A stretch of DNA of 5,870 nucleotides from Lawsonibacter sp. (lineage in GTDB: Bacteria > Bacillota > Clostridia > Oscillospirales > Oscillospiraceae), in NCBI GenBank assembly GCA_022798155.1, contig JAAWLY010000137.1, positions 1 through 5,870 of the forward strand, given 5' to 3'. The notes below the pieces were generated by a model. That model worked only from the letters and a program-made list of their open reading frames with translations. It was not told the origin of the DNA and did not search any database. The translations under genes and the position numbers were made by a program. Positions 1 to 5,078 of this stretch are shown here, piece after piece (positions within the stretch are counted from its first letter, which is position 1; the number at the start of each line of letters is the position of its first letter).

Positions 1-198
1 GATTAAGAAGCTGTACCAATCGCCTCAGCACGCATCTTTCTGGTCCAAATTGCCCTTGGCGTCGTTAAAAAATCTTGAAATACACAATGTATTCCTGGGA
101 TTTTTTGCCTTGCCAACGACAATTTTCTCTCGTAAATCTGCATACTTCAGCGAATGGTACCGCTTCTAAAAACGGTCGCGCATTTTCCCGTTTCGTGA
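1..198. other. Left-edge stretch with no identifiable gene
   Basis: I see no recognisable gene here. Two open stretches overlap. On the plus strand, a frame without a start codon is open from base 2 to a TAA at 167-169 (55 codons), which could be the tail of a gene entering from the left. On the minus strand, an ATG-initiated frame of about 47 codons (residues beginning MQIYERKLS, ending RAEAIGTAS) runs from about base 146 to base 3, with no Shine-Dalgarno sequence. Neither resembles a family I know, and both are short enough to occur by chance. Base composition is more A/T-rich than in the neighbouring genes. Confidence 0.3.
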
Positions 199-204
199 TA
201 TGAT
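196..204 (+). promoter_or_regulatory. Candidate extended -10 promoter for the B12 riboswitch transcript
   Basis: TATGAT at 199-204 is preceded by TG at 196-197, giving the extended -10 form TGnTATGAT. It lies about 12 bases before the expected 5' edge of the cobalamin riboswitch, a suitable distance for transcription start. There is no good -35 at the standard spacing (176-181 is G/C-rich), so the call rests on the extended -10 and the position. Confidence 0.4.
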
Positions 205-215
205 ACAGAAAAATT

Positions 216-455
216 GAATCCAGAAAAGCGTTCGGTGCCGTACTCCCTCGGGAAGTACGGATAATAGGGAAACAGGTGAAAGGCCTGCACGATCTCGTCA
301 CTGTATGTAATGAGCGCGCCGTCTGAGCCGGAAAAGGACAGCCACTGGCGAAAGCCGGGAAGGCGGCGGCGCGTATTGACTTACAAGTCAGGAGACCTGC
401 CGGATTGCTGGTACAGGAGCGTCAAGCTCCAGGCCACGAGGCATTGGCTGTACCG
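216..455 (+). ncRNA. Cobalamin (adenosylcobalamin/B12) riboswitch aptamer
   Basis: The conserved pieces of the cobalamin riboswitch appear in order: GGTGCC at 234-239; a 7-bp hairpin pairing 238-244 with 254-260; GGGAA at 267-271; GGTGAAA at 275-281; CACTGT at 299-304; GCCACTGG at 341-348; GGGAAGG at 357-363; and the B12 box AGTCAGGAGACCTGCC at 386-401. After the box a 7-bp stem pairs GGTACAG (410-416) with CTGTACC (448-454). TGGC at 445-448 can pair with GCCA at 341-344, matching the known L5-L13 kissing contact that couples ligand binding to the expression platform. In this family, ligand binding normally turns expression off. The downstream target is a broken ABC-transporter lipoprotein gene. 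The exact ends are approximate. Confidence 0.95.
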
Positions 456-489
456 TTTTTACCTTGGGGGACTTCCAGGGTTTTTGAGG

Positions 490-522
490 CGTGGTCATCT
501 TCGGGTGACCACGTTTTATTTT
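490..522 (+). terminator. Riboswitch expression platform: UUCG-capped intrinsic terminator
   Basis: A hairpin pairs 490-499 with 504-513 (CGTGGTCATC against GGTGACCACG, one G-U pair). It is closed by a TTCG tetraloop on a C-G pair and followed by TTTTATTTT at 514-522. This is a textbook Rho-independent terminator between the B12 aptamer and the Shine-Dalgarno sequence, so the switch appears to act at transcription. The ascending arm CGTGGTC (490-496) can instead pair with GGCCACG at 432-438, a candidate antiterminator. Confidence 0.88.
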
Positions 523-546
523 GCCTGCTTTCAGGAGGAAAGACAG

Positions 547-1362
547 ATGAAAAAAATCTTTACATTGACCCTCGCTTTGGCCGTGACACTGGCCCTGCTG
601 TCCGCCTGCGGGGGAATCAGAATACGCCCGGCAGCTCCAGATAGGCCCCCGAAAGCGCGTCTCAGAGCCAGTCCCAAGTCCCGGACGGCTCTACCCGCCA
701 GCCACCCGCGGAGGATGACGAGGACTACACCACCGGCGGCGCGTCCCTGGACCGGGCGGTGGATAACGGGGTCAAGACCTATTTTGACGGTCTGTTGGAC
801 CGACTTGGCCCCATCTTGGAGCAGGAGAACACTGGAAGGACAGTGGCCTTCTTCTTTATCACCGCCAGCGGCGGGGGGAATGTGCGCTGTTCCGGGGACT
901 ACATCGCCAAGGCCATCGGCCTGGCCGGAGGGGCGTACGCCTTCCCGGATCTGACTGGCGAGGGCAGCGTCCAGTCCACCATGAACATTCAGATGGAGGA
1001 GTTCTACCAAAAGGCCCGGGACGCCGACATTTTGATTTACAACAGCACCATCGACGGGAAGCTGGAGACGTTGGACCAGCTGCTGGAAAAGAGCCCCGTG
1101 CTGGGGGATTTTAAGGCCGTACAGGAGGGAAACATGTGGTGTACCGAAAAAATCTCTTCCAGGAGAGCCTGGGGCTGGGGGACTTTATGGTGGACCTGCA
1201 CCGGGTCATGACGGAGAAAGGCCCGCCCTGCTGGAGCTGTGCGGGGCGGCGGCGCTGGTCTACAAGGCCACCTGGCCGGAGGAAAAAACGGTGCGGTGTA
1301 CCGTATACCTTGTAGTTTTGGAGATTTCATTAATCCAATCCTTTAAATCAGAGGTTCCTTAA
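547..1362 (+). pseudogene. Broken B12/iron-type ABC transporter substrate-binding lipoprotein (BtuF/FepB-like)
   Basis: The intact family captures corrinoid or chelated metal outside the membrane and delivers it to a BtuCD-type importer. The B12 riboswitch upstream points to corrinoid. The start ATG has GGAGG at 534-538, 8 bases upstream. A lipoprotein signal follows (MKKIF, hydrophobic core, lipobox LSAC, lipidated Cys21 at 607-609). The gene is then disrupted: a frame change in the G run at 610-614; an in-frame TAG at 642-644; a frame change in the A run at 1147-1152; and another near 1219-1222. Stitched together, it encodes a Ser/Gln/Pro/Asp-rich linker, then the C-terminal half of the binding protein (GRTVAFFFITASGGG, RCSGDYIAKAIGLAGG, ADILIYNSTIDG, FKAVQEGNMWCT, NLFQESLGLGDFMVDLHR, and near the end LVYKATW). 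Most of the N-terminal lobe is absent. The linker's TTGGASLD resembles the post-signal region of lipid-anchored CbiK cobaltochelatases, so this may be a deletion fusion (inference). The 3' limit is the stop at 1360-1362; homology seems to fade near 1290. Confidence 0.82.
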
Positions 1363-1455
1363 TTATAGTATGGCACAGACTTCCCGGCAACTCCTTTTCG
1401 TGAGATTGCTGAAGCTTCAACCTGCAACACAAATCATAAACAAGATGAAATCTCC
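1320..1455. repeat. Spacer bounded by an 11-bp perfect inverted repeat, possible MITE or IS remnant
   Basis: GGAGATTTCAT at 1320-1330 is the exact reverse complement of ATGAAATCTCC at 1445-1455. The 136-bp unit is A/T-richer than the flanking genes and has no plausible ORF. It overlaps the final codons of the dead lipoprotein frame. Its right end lies 2 bases before the iscS -35 box. A miniature inverted-repeat element is one explanation; no clear target-site duplication is visible, and a chance repeat or long-range RNA pairing is possible. Confidence 0.35.
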
Positions 1456-1457
1456 TA

Positions 1458-1486
1458 TTGACACATGCTGTCATAAGGCTTATAAT
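1458..1486 (+). promoter_or_regulatory. Consensus sigma-A promoter of iscS-iscU
   Basis: A perfect -35 TTGACA (1458-1463), a 17-base spacer and a perfect -10 TATAAT (1481-1486) lie upstream of iscS. Transcription would start near 1493, giving a leader of about 40 bases. An ideal promoter of this kind usually needs a repressor to limit it; a candidate operator begins 2 bases downstream. Confidence 0.88.
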
Positions 1487-1510
1487 TTAACCCATCAACA
1501 TAGTTGGTAA
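1487..1510 (+). promoter_or_regulatory. Candidate Rrf2/IscR operator at the iscS promoter
   Basis: AACCCAT (1489-1495), ten bases, then GGTA (1506-1509) forms a dyad CC-N13-GG with A/T flanks, covering the predicted transcription start. The same AACCCAT-N10-GGTA arrangement recurs downstream of the cysK -10, and a weaker CC-N13-GG dyad overlaps the iscR -10. The spacing resembles the E. coli IscR type 2 site as I recall it, although the inner conserved bases differ. Binding by the Rrf2 protein encoded at 3202-3633 is inferred. Confidence 0.45.
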
Positions 1511-1531
1511 ATGAAAAAGGAGAAAACAGCT

Positions 1532-2716
1532 ATGATCTATGCAGATAACGCGGCAACCACAAAAATGAGCCGCACCGCAATCGACACCATGCTCCCCTAT
1601 CTGGAGGACGGTTATGGCAATCCCTCCAGCCTGTACGCCCTGGGCCAGCGGTCAGCAGAGGCCCTTCAGAGCGCCCGGGAGCGGATTGCCGCCTGCATCG
1701 GTGCCTCCCCCAAGGAGATCACCTTCACCTCCGGGGGCAGCGAGGCGGACAACCAGGCCATTATCTCCGCCGCCCGGATTGGGGCCCGGAAGGGGAAGAA
1801 GCACATCATCTCCACCACCTTTGAACATCACGCTGTCCTCCACACCCTGGACAAGCTGGCAAACGAGGGTTTTGAGGTGGAGCTCCTGCCGGTGGGGGAG
1901 CTGGGCACTGTCACGCCCCAACAGGTGGAGGAGGCCATTCGGGAGGACACCTGCCTGGTGACCATCATGTACGCCAACAACGAGATCGGCTCCATCCTGC
2001 CCATTTCTGAGATTGGGGCGGTGTGCCGGAAGCGGGGGGTCCTGTTCCACACCGACGCGGTTCAGGCGGCGGGCCACCTGCCCATCGATGTGGAGGCGCA
2101 GAACATCGACCTGTTGTCCCTGTCCGCCCACAAGTTCCACGGCCCCAAGGGCAGCGGTGCGCTTTACGCCCGCCGGGGCGTCCCCCTGACCAATGTGATC
2201 GAGGGAGGTGCCCAGGAGCGGGGCAAGCGGGCCGGGACGGAAAACGTCCCTGGTATCGTGAGCATGGCCGCCGCCCTGGAGGAGTCCTGCGCCCACATGG
2301 AGGAGAACGCCGTCAAGGTGTCCGCCCTCCGGGACCGGCTTATCGCCGGGCTGGCCCGGATTCCCCACAGCGCCCTCAACGGTGATCCGGTTCACCGCCT
2401 GCCCGGTAATGTCAACTTCTGCTTTGAGGGCATCGAGGGGGAGAGCCTCCTGCTGCTGCTGGACGATAAAGGCATCTGTGCCTCCTCCGGCTCCGCCTGC
2501 ACCTCCGGGTCTCTGGACCCCAGCCACGTTCTCCTGGCTATCGGCCGTCCCCACGAGGTGGCCCACGGTTCCCTCCGCCTGTCCCTGTGCGAGACAAACA
2601 CCGACACAGAGATAGACGTGATCTTGAAAGCTGTCCCGGAAATTGTGAACTATCTGCGGAACATGTCCCCCCTGTGGAAGGACAAGATCAGCGGTAAGAA
2701 AGCCTTTGTGCTTTGA
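1532..2716 (+). CDS. iscS: Cysteine desulfurase IscS/NifS (PLP-dependent)
   Basis: This enzyme removes sulfur from L-cysteine, forming alanine and an enzyme-bound persulfide that it passes to IscU for Fe-S cluster assembly in the cytoplasm. The 394-residue protein is normal length for group I desulfurases. Visible motifs: N-terminal DNAATT; SGGSEADN; PLP-stacking His99 in FEHHAV; YANNEIG; TDAVQA; Schiff-base Lys201 in SAHKFHGPKG; RAGTEN; and catalytic Cys323 in the mobile loop SGSACTSGS. Start choice: an ATG at 1511 is in frame but has no Shine-Dalgarno, whereas ATG 1532 has AAGGAG at 1517-1522 with a 9-base spacer and gives the family-typical MIYADNAATT start. It is the first gene of a two-gene operon, with iscU starting 15 bases after its stop. 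All key residues are present, so it should be active. Confidence 0.96.
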   Translation: MIYADNAATTKMSRTAIDTMLPYLEDGYGNPSSLYALGQRSAEALQSARERIAACIGASPKEITFTSGGSEADNQAIISAARIGARKGKKHIISTTFEHHAVLHTLDKLANEGFEVELLPVGELGTVTPQQVEEAIREDTCLVTIMYANNEIGSILPISEIGAVCRKRGVLFHTDAVQAAGHLPIDVEAQNIDLLSLSAHKFHGPKGSGALYARRGVPLTNVIEGGAQERGKRAGTENVPGIVSMAAALEESCAHMEENAVKVSALRDRLIAGLARIPHSALNGDPVHRLPGNVNFCFEGIEGESLLLLLDDKGICASSGSACTSGSLDPSHVLLAIGRPHEVAHGSLRLSLCETNTDTEIDVILKAVPEIVNYLRNMSPLWKDKISGKKAFVL

Positions 2717-2731
2717 GAAAGGAGAATCAAC

Positions 2732-3163
2732 ATGGCGCTTTACAGTGAAAAAGTGATGGATCACTTCCGCAATCCCCGGAATGTGGGGGTCATTGAGGAC
2801 GCCGACGGTGTGGGCGAGGTAGGCAACGCTGTCTGTGGCGATATTATGAAGATTTACTTGAAAATCCAGGACGACGTGGTTGCCGATGTGAAGTTTGAGA
2901 CCTTCGGCTGTGGCAGCGCCATTGCCTCCAGCTCCATGGCTACCGAGCTGATTAAGGGCAAGCCCCTGTCCGACGCCCTGAAGCTGACCAATCAGGCGGT
3001 CACCGAGGCTCTGGACGGTCTGCCCGCCCACAAGCTCCACTGCTCCGTTCTGGCGGAGGAGGCCATCCGGGCGGCGGTGAAGGACTACTACGACAAAAAC
3101 GGGATTCCCTACGACCCTGCGCAGTTCCCGGACTGCGGGCACTGCGAGGGCTGCTCCACCTGA
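2732..3163 (+). CDS. iscU: Fe-S cluster assembly scaffold IscU/NifU N-terminal type
   Basis: This is the scaffold on which [2Fe-2S] and [4Fe-4S] clusters form from IscS-derived sulfur before transfer to client proteins. The 143-residue protein carries the three ligand cysteines and the partner Asp of the family: Cys35 and Asp37 in NAVCGD, Cys60 in FGCGSAIASS, and Cys104 in KLHCSVLAEEAI. The N-terminus (YSEKVMDHFRNPRNVG) is diagnostic. It ends in an extra cysteine-rich tail, PDCGHCEGCST (Cys135, Cys138, Cys141), absent from E. coli IscU; the tail could bind metal or accept persulfide (inference). AAAGGAG at 2718-2724 lies 7 bases before the ATG. It is co-transcribed with iscS. No iscA, hscAB or fdx follows, so this is a minimal ISC unit. 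Confidence 0.96.
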   Translation: MALYSEKVMDHFRNPRNVGVIEDADGVGEVGNAVCGDIMKIYLKIQDDVVADVKFETFGCGSAIASSSMATELIKGKPLSDALKLTNQAVTEALDGLPAHKLHCSVLAEEAIRAAVKDYYDKNGIPYDPAQFPDCGHCEGCST

Positions 3164-3169
3164 AAGATA

Positions 3170-3199
3170 AACGCTCCTGTTCATACGAACAGGAGCGTT
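3170..3199. terminator. Shared hairpin terminator between convergent iscU and iscR
   Basis: A perfect 13-bp stem pairs AACGCTCCTGTTC (3170-3182) with its complement at 3187-3199 around a 4-base loop. It begins 7 bases after the iscU stop and lies only 2 bases past the iscR stop. Reading the minus strand, the hairpin is followed by the T-rich TTATCTTTC, so it best fits iscR. The plus-strand side lacks a real U-tract and may terminate less efficiently. Confidence 0.8.
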
Positions 3200-3201
3200 G
3201 C

Positions 3202-3633
3202 TCATATCACATAGTCGTTTCCGGCGTCGCCGCGCTGCATCAGGTCCGCAACCGTAATGCCGTCCAGATATTCACTGATTACCCGGTCAAGGCCCTGCCA
3301 AACGGGCAGCGTCCGGCACTCCACCGCCCTTGGACAGGCAGAGGCCCCTGCCTCCATGCAGGAAACCGGCGCAAGAGATTCCTCCGTCAGCCGCAGGATT
3401 TCGCCCACGGTGCACTGCTCCGGGGCCCTTATCATCTGATATCCGCCGCCTTTTCCCCGCAGTCCGTTGAGCAGTTTGGCTTTGACCAGCAGCTTAATGA
3501 TGGTTTCCAGATATTTTTCCGATATTTTCTGCCGCTGGGCGATGGTTTTCAGAGGGATAAATCCCTCTCCTTGATGTTCCGCCAGATCCACCATGACCCG
3601 CAGCGCGTATCGGCCTTTTGTAGAAATCAGCAT
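3202..3633 (-). CDS. iscR: Rrf2-family transcriptional regulator, IscR-like
   Basis: Rrf2 proteins are dimeric winged-helix regulators; IscR uses a [2Fe-2S] cluster to report Fe-S status, while CymR represses cysteine-synthesis genes in Bacillus. The 143 residues open with the classic MLISTKGRYALRVMVDLA helix, continue through the DNA-recognition region (KTIAQRQKISEKYLETII) and the wing (LRGKGGGYQMIRAP), then have three clustered cysteines, Cys92, Cys100 and Cys106 (CX7CX5C), comparable with IscR's cluster cysteines (CX5CX5C). The histidine that is the fourth ligand in E. coli IscR is not at the expected place. AAGGAG (3643-3648 on the complement) lies 9 bases before the ATG. The gene is convergent with iscSU and divergent from cysK, suggesting it regulates both and itself. 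The cysteines favour an Fe-S-sensing IscR over CymR; the exact subtype is uncertain. Confidence 0.88.
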   Translation of the reverse strand: MLISTKGRYALRVMVDLAEHQGEGFIPLKTIAQRQKISEKYLETIIKLLVKAKLLNGLRGKGGGYQMIRAPEQCTVGEILRLTEESLAPVSCMEAGASACPRAVECRTLPVWQGLDRVISEYLDGITVADLMQRGDAGNDYVI

Positions 3634-3652
3634 CGTAATCCGCTCCTTTTTA

Positions 3653-3677
3653 TAATCCTATTATACAACAGGGATAA
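3653..3677. promoter_or_regulatory. Candidate autoregulatory Rrf2 operator over the iscR -10
   Basis: ATCC (3655-3658) and GGAT (3672-3675) form a dyad with CC and GG separated by exactly 13 bases, the same geometry as at the iscS and cysK promoters, again with AT at spacer positions 2-3 and A/T flanks. It overlaps the iscR -10 box, a logical place for negative autoregulation. The sequence match is weaker than between the other two sites. Confidence 0.35.
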
Positions 3678-3688
3678 TGGGGTTTCAA
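3660..3688 (-). promoter_or_regulatory. Promoter of iscR
   Basis: On the minus strand, TTGAAA (3683-3688), a 17-base spacer and TATAAT (3660-3665) form a near-consensus sigma-A promoter. Transcription would start near 3653, about 20 bases before the start codon, leaving room for little more than the Shine-Dalgarno sequence. Its -35 is 23 bases from the divergent cysK -35. Confidence 0.82.
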
Positions 3689-3711
3689 TAAAAACTTTTA
3701 CAAAACGACGA

Positions 3712-3740
3712 TTGACAAAGAAGGGTACACGTTGTATTAT
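3712..3740 (+). promoter_or_regulatory. Promoter of cysK
   Basis: TTGACA (3712-3717), a 17-base spacer and TATTAT (3735-3740) form a near-perfect sigma-A promoter. The predicted start is near 3747, giving a leader of about 37 bases with no T-box or riboswitch, so control is likely by a DNA-binding protein. Confidence 0.85.
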
Positions 3741-3744
3741 TCTT

Positions 3745-3770
3745 ATAAACCCATGGGATAAATAGGTATT
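3745..3770 (+). promoter_or_regulatory. Candidate Rrf2/IscR operator at the cysK promoter
   Basis: AACCCAT (3748-3754), ten bases, then GGTA (3765-3768) repeats the iscS arrangement exactly in spacing. It includes a perfect CCCATGGG palindrome at 3750-3757 and covers the predicted transcription start, so an occupied site would block initiation. That the neighbouring Rrf2 protein binds it is inferred from the shared motif and the divergent arrangement. Confidence 0.45.
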
Positions 3771-3783
3771 GGAGGTTTTTATT

Positions 3784-4716
3784 ATGAGCAGCATTTATAC
3801 ATCTGCCGATCAGCTGATTGGCAAAACGCCTCTGTTGGAACTGGTCCACATTGAGAAGGCAGAGGGCTTGAAGGCCAGGGTGCTGGCCAAGCTGGAGTAC
3901 TTCAATCCCGCCGGCTCTGTGAAGGACCGGATTGCCAAGGCCATGATCGACGACGCGGAGGCCAAGGGGCTTTTGAAGGAGGGCTCCGTCATCATCGAGC
4001 CCACCTCTGGCAACACCGGCATCGGCCTGGCCAGCGTTGCCGCCGCCCGGGGCTACCGTATTATCATCGTCATGCCGGAGACTATGAGCGTGGAGCGCCG
4101 CCAGCTGATGAAGGCCTACGGTGCCGAGCTGGTACTCACCGAGGGGGCCAAAGGCATGAAGGGCGCCATTGCCAAGGCGGAGGAGCTGGCAAAGGAAATC
4201 CCCAACAGCTTTATCCCCGGCCAGTTCGTGAACCCCGCCAACTCTGCCGCCCACAGGGCCACCACCGGCCCGGAAATCTGGGAGGACACCGACGGACAGG
4301 TGGATATCTTTGTGGCGGGCGTGGGCACCGGCGGCACCTTAACGGGGGTCGGCCAGTACCTGAAGGAGAAGAACCCGGCGGTGAAGATTGTGGCCGTGGA
4401 GCCCGCCTCCTCTCCGGTGCTGAGCAAGGGAACCGCGGGTGCCCACAAGATTCAGGGGATTGGTGCCGGCTTTGTCCCCGAGGTGCTGGACACCAAGATC
4501 TATGACGAGATCATTGCCGTAGAGAACGATGACGCCTTTGACGCCGGAAAGCTGGTGGGCAAGCGGGAGGGCGTGCTGGTGGGCATCTCCTCCGGTGCGG
4601 CGGTCTGGGCAGCCCTTGAGCTGGCCAAGCGTCCGGAAAACCAGGGCAAGACCATTGTGGCCCTGCTGCCTGACACGGGCGACCGCTACCTGTCTACCCA
4701 GCTGTTCGCGGATTAA
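3784..4716 (+). CDS. cysK: Cysteine synthase A (O-acetylserine sulfhydrylase)
   Basis: This PLP enzyme combines O-acetyl-L-serine with sulfide to make L-cysteine, the last step of sulfur assimilation and the supply of IscS substrate. The 310-residue protein is full length. Motifs: Schiff-base Lys47 in NPAGSVKDR; substrate loop TSGNTG at 74-79; phosphate-binding GTGGT at 181-185; KIQGIGAG at 222-229; and GISSGAA around Ser270, which contacts the PLP ring nitrogen. Start choice: an in-frame TTG at 3769 lacks its own ribosome site, while ATG 3784 has GGAGG at 3771-3775 with an 8-base spacer and gives the usual N-terminus. It is transcribed alone, divergent from iscR. No cysE is present. In Bacillus, CysK also binds the Rrf2 regulator CymR, so adjacency to an Rrf2 gene is notable. 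Confidence 0.96.
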   Translation: MSSIYTSADQLIGKTPLLELVHIEKAEGLKARVLAKLEYFNPAGSVKDRIAKAMIDDAEAKGLLKEGSVIIEPTSGNTGIGLASVAAARGYRIIIVMPETMSVERRQLMKAYGAELVLTEGAKGMKGAIAKAEELAKEIPNSFIPGQFVNPANSAAHRATTGPEIWEDTDGQVDIFVAGVGTGGTLTGVGQYLKEKNPAVKIVAVEPASSPVLSKGTAGAHKIQGIGAGFVPEVLDTKIYDEIIAVENDDAFDAGKLVGKREGVLVGISSGAAVWAALELAKRPENQGKTIVALLPDTGDRYLSTQLFAD

Positions 4717-4727
4717 CAAGAAAAACA

Positions 4728-4748
4728 GGGGAGTTTCCCCGGATTTTT
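4728..4748. terminator. Short intrinsic terminator after cysK, possibly bidirectional
   Basis: GGGGA (4728-4732) pairs with TCCCC (4736-4740), followed by GGATTTTTC on the plus strand, 11 bases after the cysK stop. On the minus strand the same hairpin is followed by TGTTTTTC, so it could also end the minus-strand lyase transcript. The 5-bp stem is short but all G/C except one pair. Confidence 0.6.
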
Positions 4749-5078
4749 CTATCCGTTGACTGCCCGCTCCAGCTGTGTCAACGCTTGCTCCAGCGTCTGC
4801 CTGGGGCAGGCAGGGACGACCCGCTGGAACTGCTCCGCCTCCGGCACGGCAGTGAGAAAGGTGTGGTGGGGGTGTTCCGGAAAAGCGAAATTACAGTGAA
4901 TCTCGTCGGAGACAACATAGATGCCGTGGGCCCGGCAGATATCTCTCAGCCTGCGCAGCTCCTCCTCTGTCCACACCCGGCACACCGGATTGTGGGGGCT
5001 GCACAGCAGAAAGAGCTTCACCTGTTCCGAGATGATTTTCCGCTCAAAGTCTGCAACGGATGCAAATCTTGCCTCCAT
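4749..5078 (-). pseudogene. MalY/PatB-type PLP C-S lyase, internally deleted remnant
   Basis: Intact members are about 390 residues, fold-type I PLP enzymes that cleave cystathionine or cysteine to pyruvate, ammonia and a thiol or sulfide. Only about 109 codons remain. They carry a central block (DFERKI; KLFLLCSPHNPVCRVWTEEE; VVSDEIHCNFAFPEHPH, with the Asp that contacts the PLP nitrogen), then jump from roughly HHTFLTAVP to the extreme C-terminus (RVVPACPRQTLEQALTQLERAV). The stretch with the catalytic lysine and most of the C-terminal half is gone, and the N-terminal domain is missing too. The usual Gly in NPVGRVW is Cys here. An in-frame TAA (5079-5081) immediately precedes the ATG, and there is no convincing ribosome site. 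A sulfur-metabolism lyase beside cysK is sensible context, but this copy cannot be catalytic. Confidence 0.8.

Noticed and set aside
65..301. 78-codon minus-strand frame over the left edge and the riboswitch 5' part
   Set aside because: It begins within the conserved aptamer core, has no ribosome site and no recognisable domain.
310..954. Long plus-strand frame starting inside the riboswitch
   Set aside because: Its first part is riboswitch RNA and its last part is an out-of-frame reading of the binding-protein gene. Only the section from 547 to about 614 is real coding sequence (the signal peptide).
1295..1309. Near-palindrome GGTGTACCGTATACC as an operator
   Set aside because: It lies at the decayed end of the pseudogene, far from the iscS promoter, and does not match the CC-N13-GG motif. 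No promoter is associated with it.
1511..1531. Upstream ATG as the start of iscS
   Set aside because: It has no Shine-Dalgarno sequence and would add seven lysine-rich residues. Those bases include the AAGGAG that serves the ATG at 1532.
1652..3205. 517-codon open frame on the minus strand across iscS and iscU
   Set aside because: It is antisense to two genes with complete catalytic motifs and is explained by their G/C-rich third positions. The translation is Gly/Val/Leu/Gln-rich without any recognisable domain or ribosome site.
3769..3783. TTG at 3769 as the start of cysK
   Set aside because: The bases after it contain the GGAGG that serves ATG 3784, and the family N-terminus begins at the later codon.
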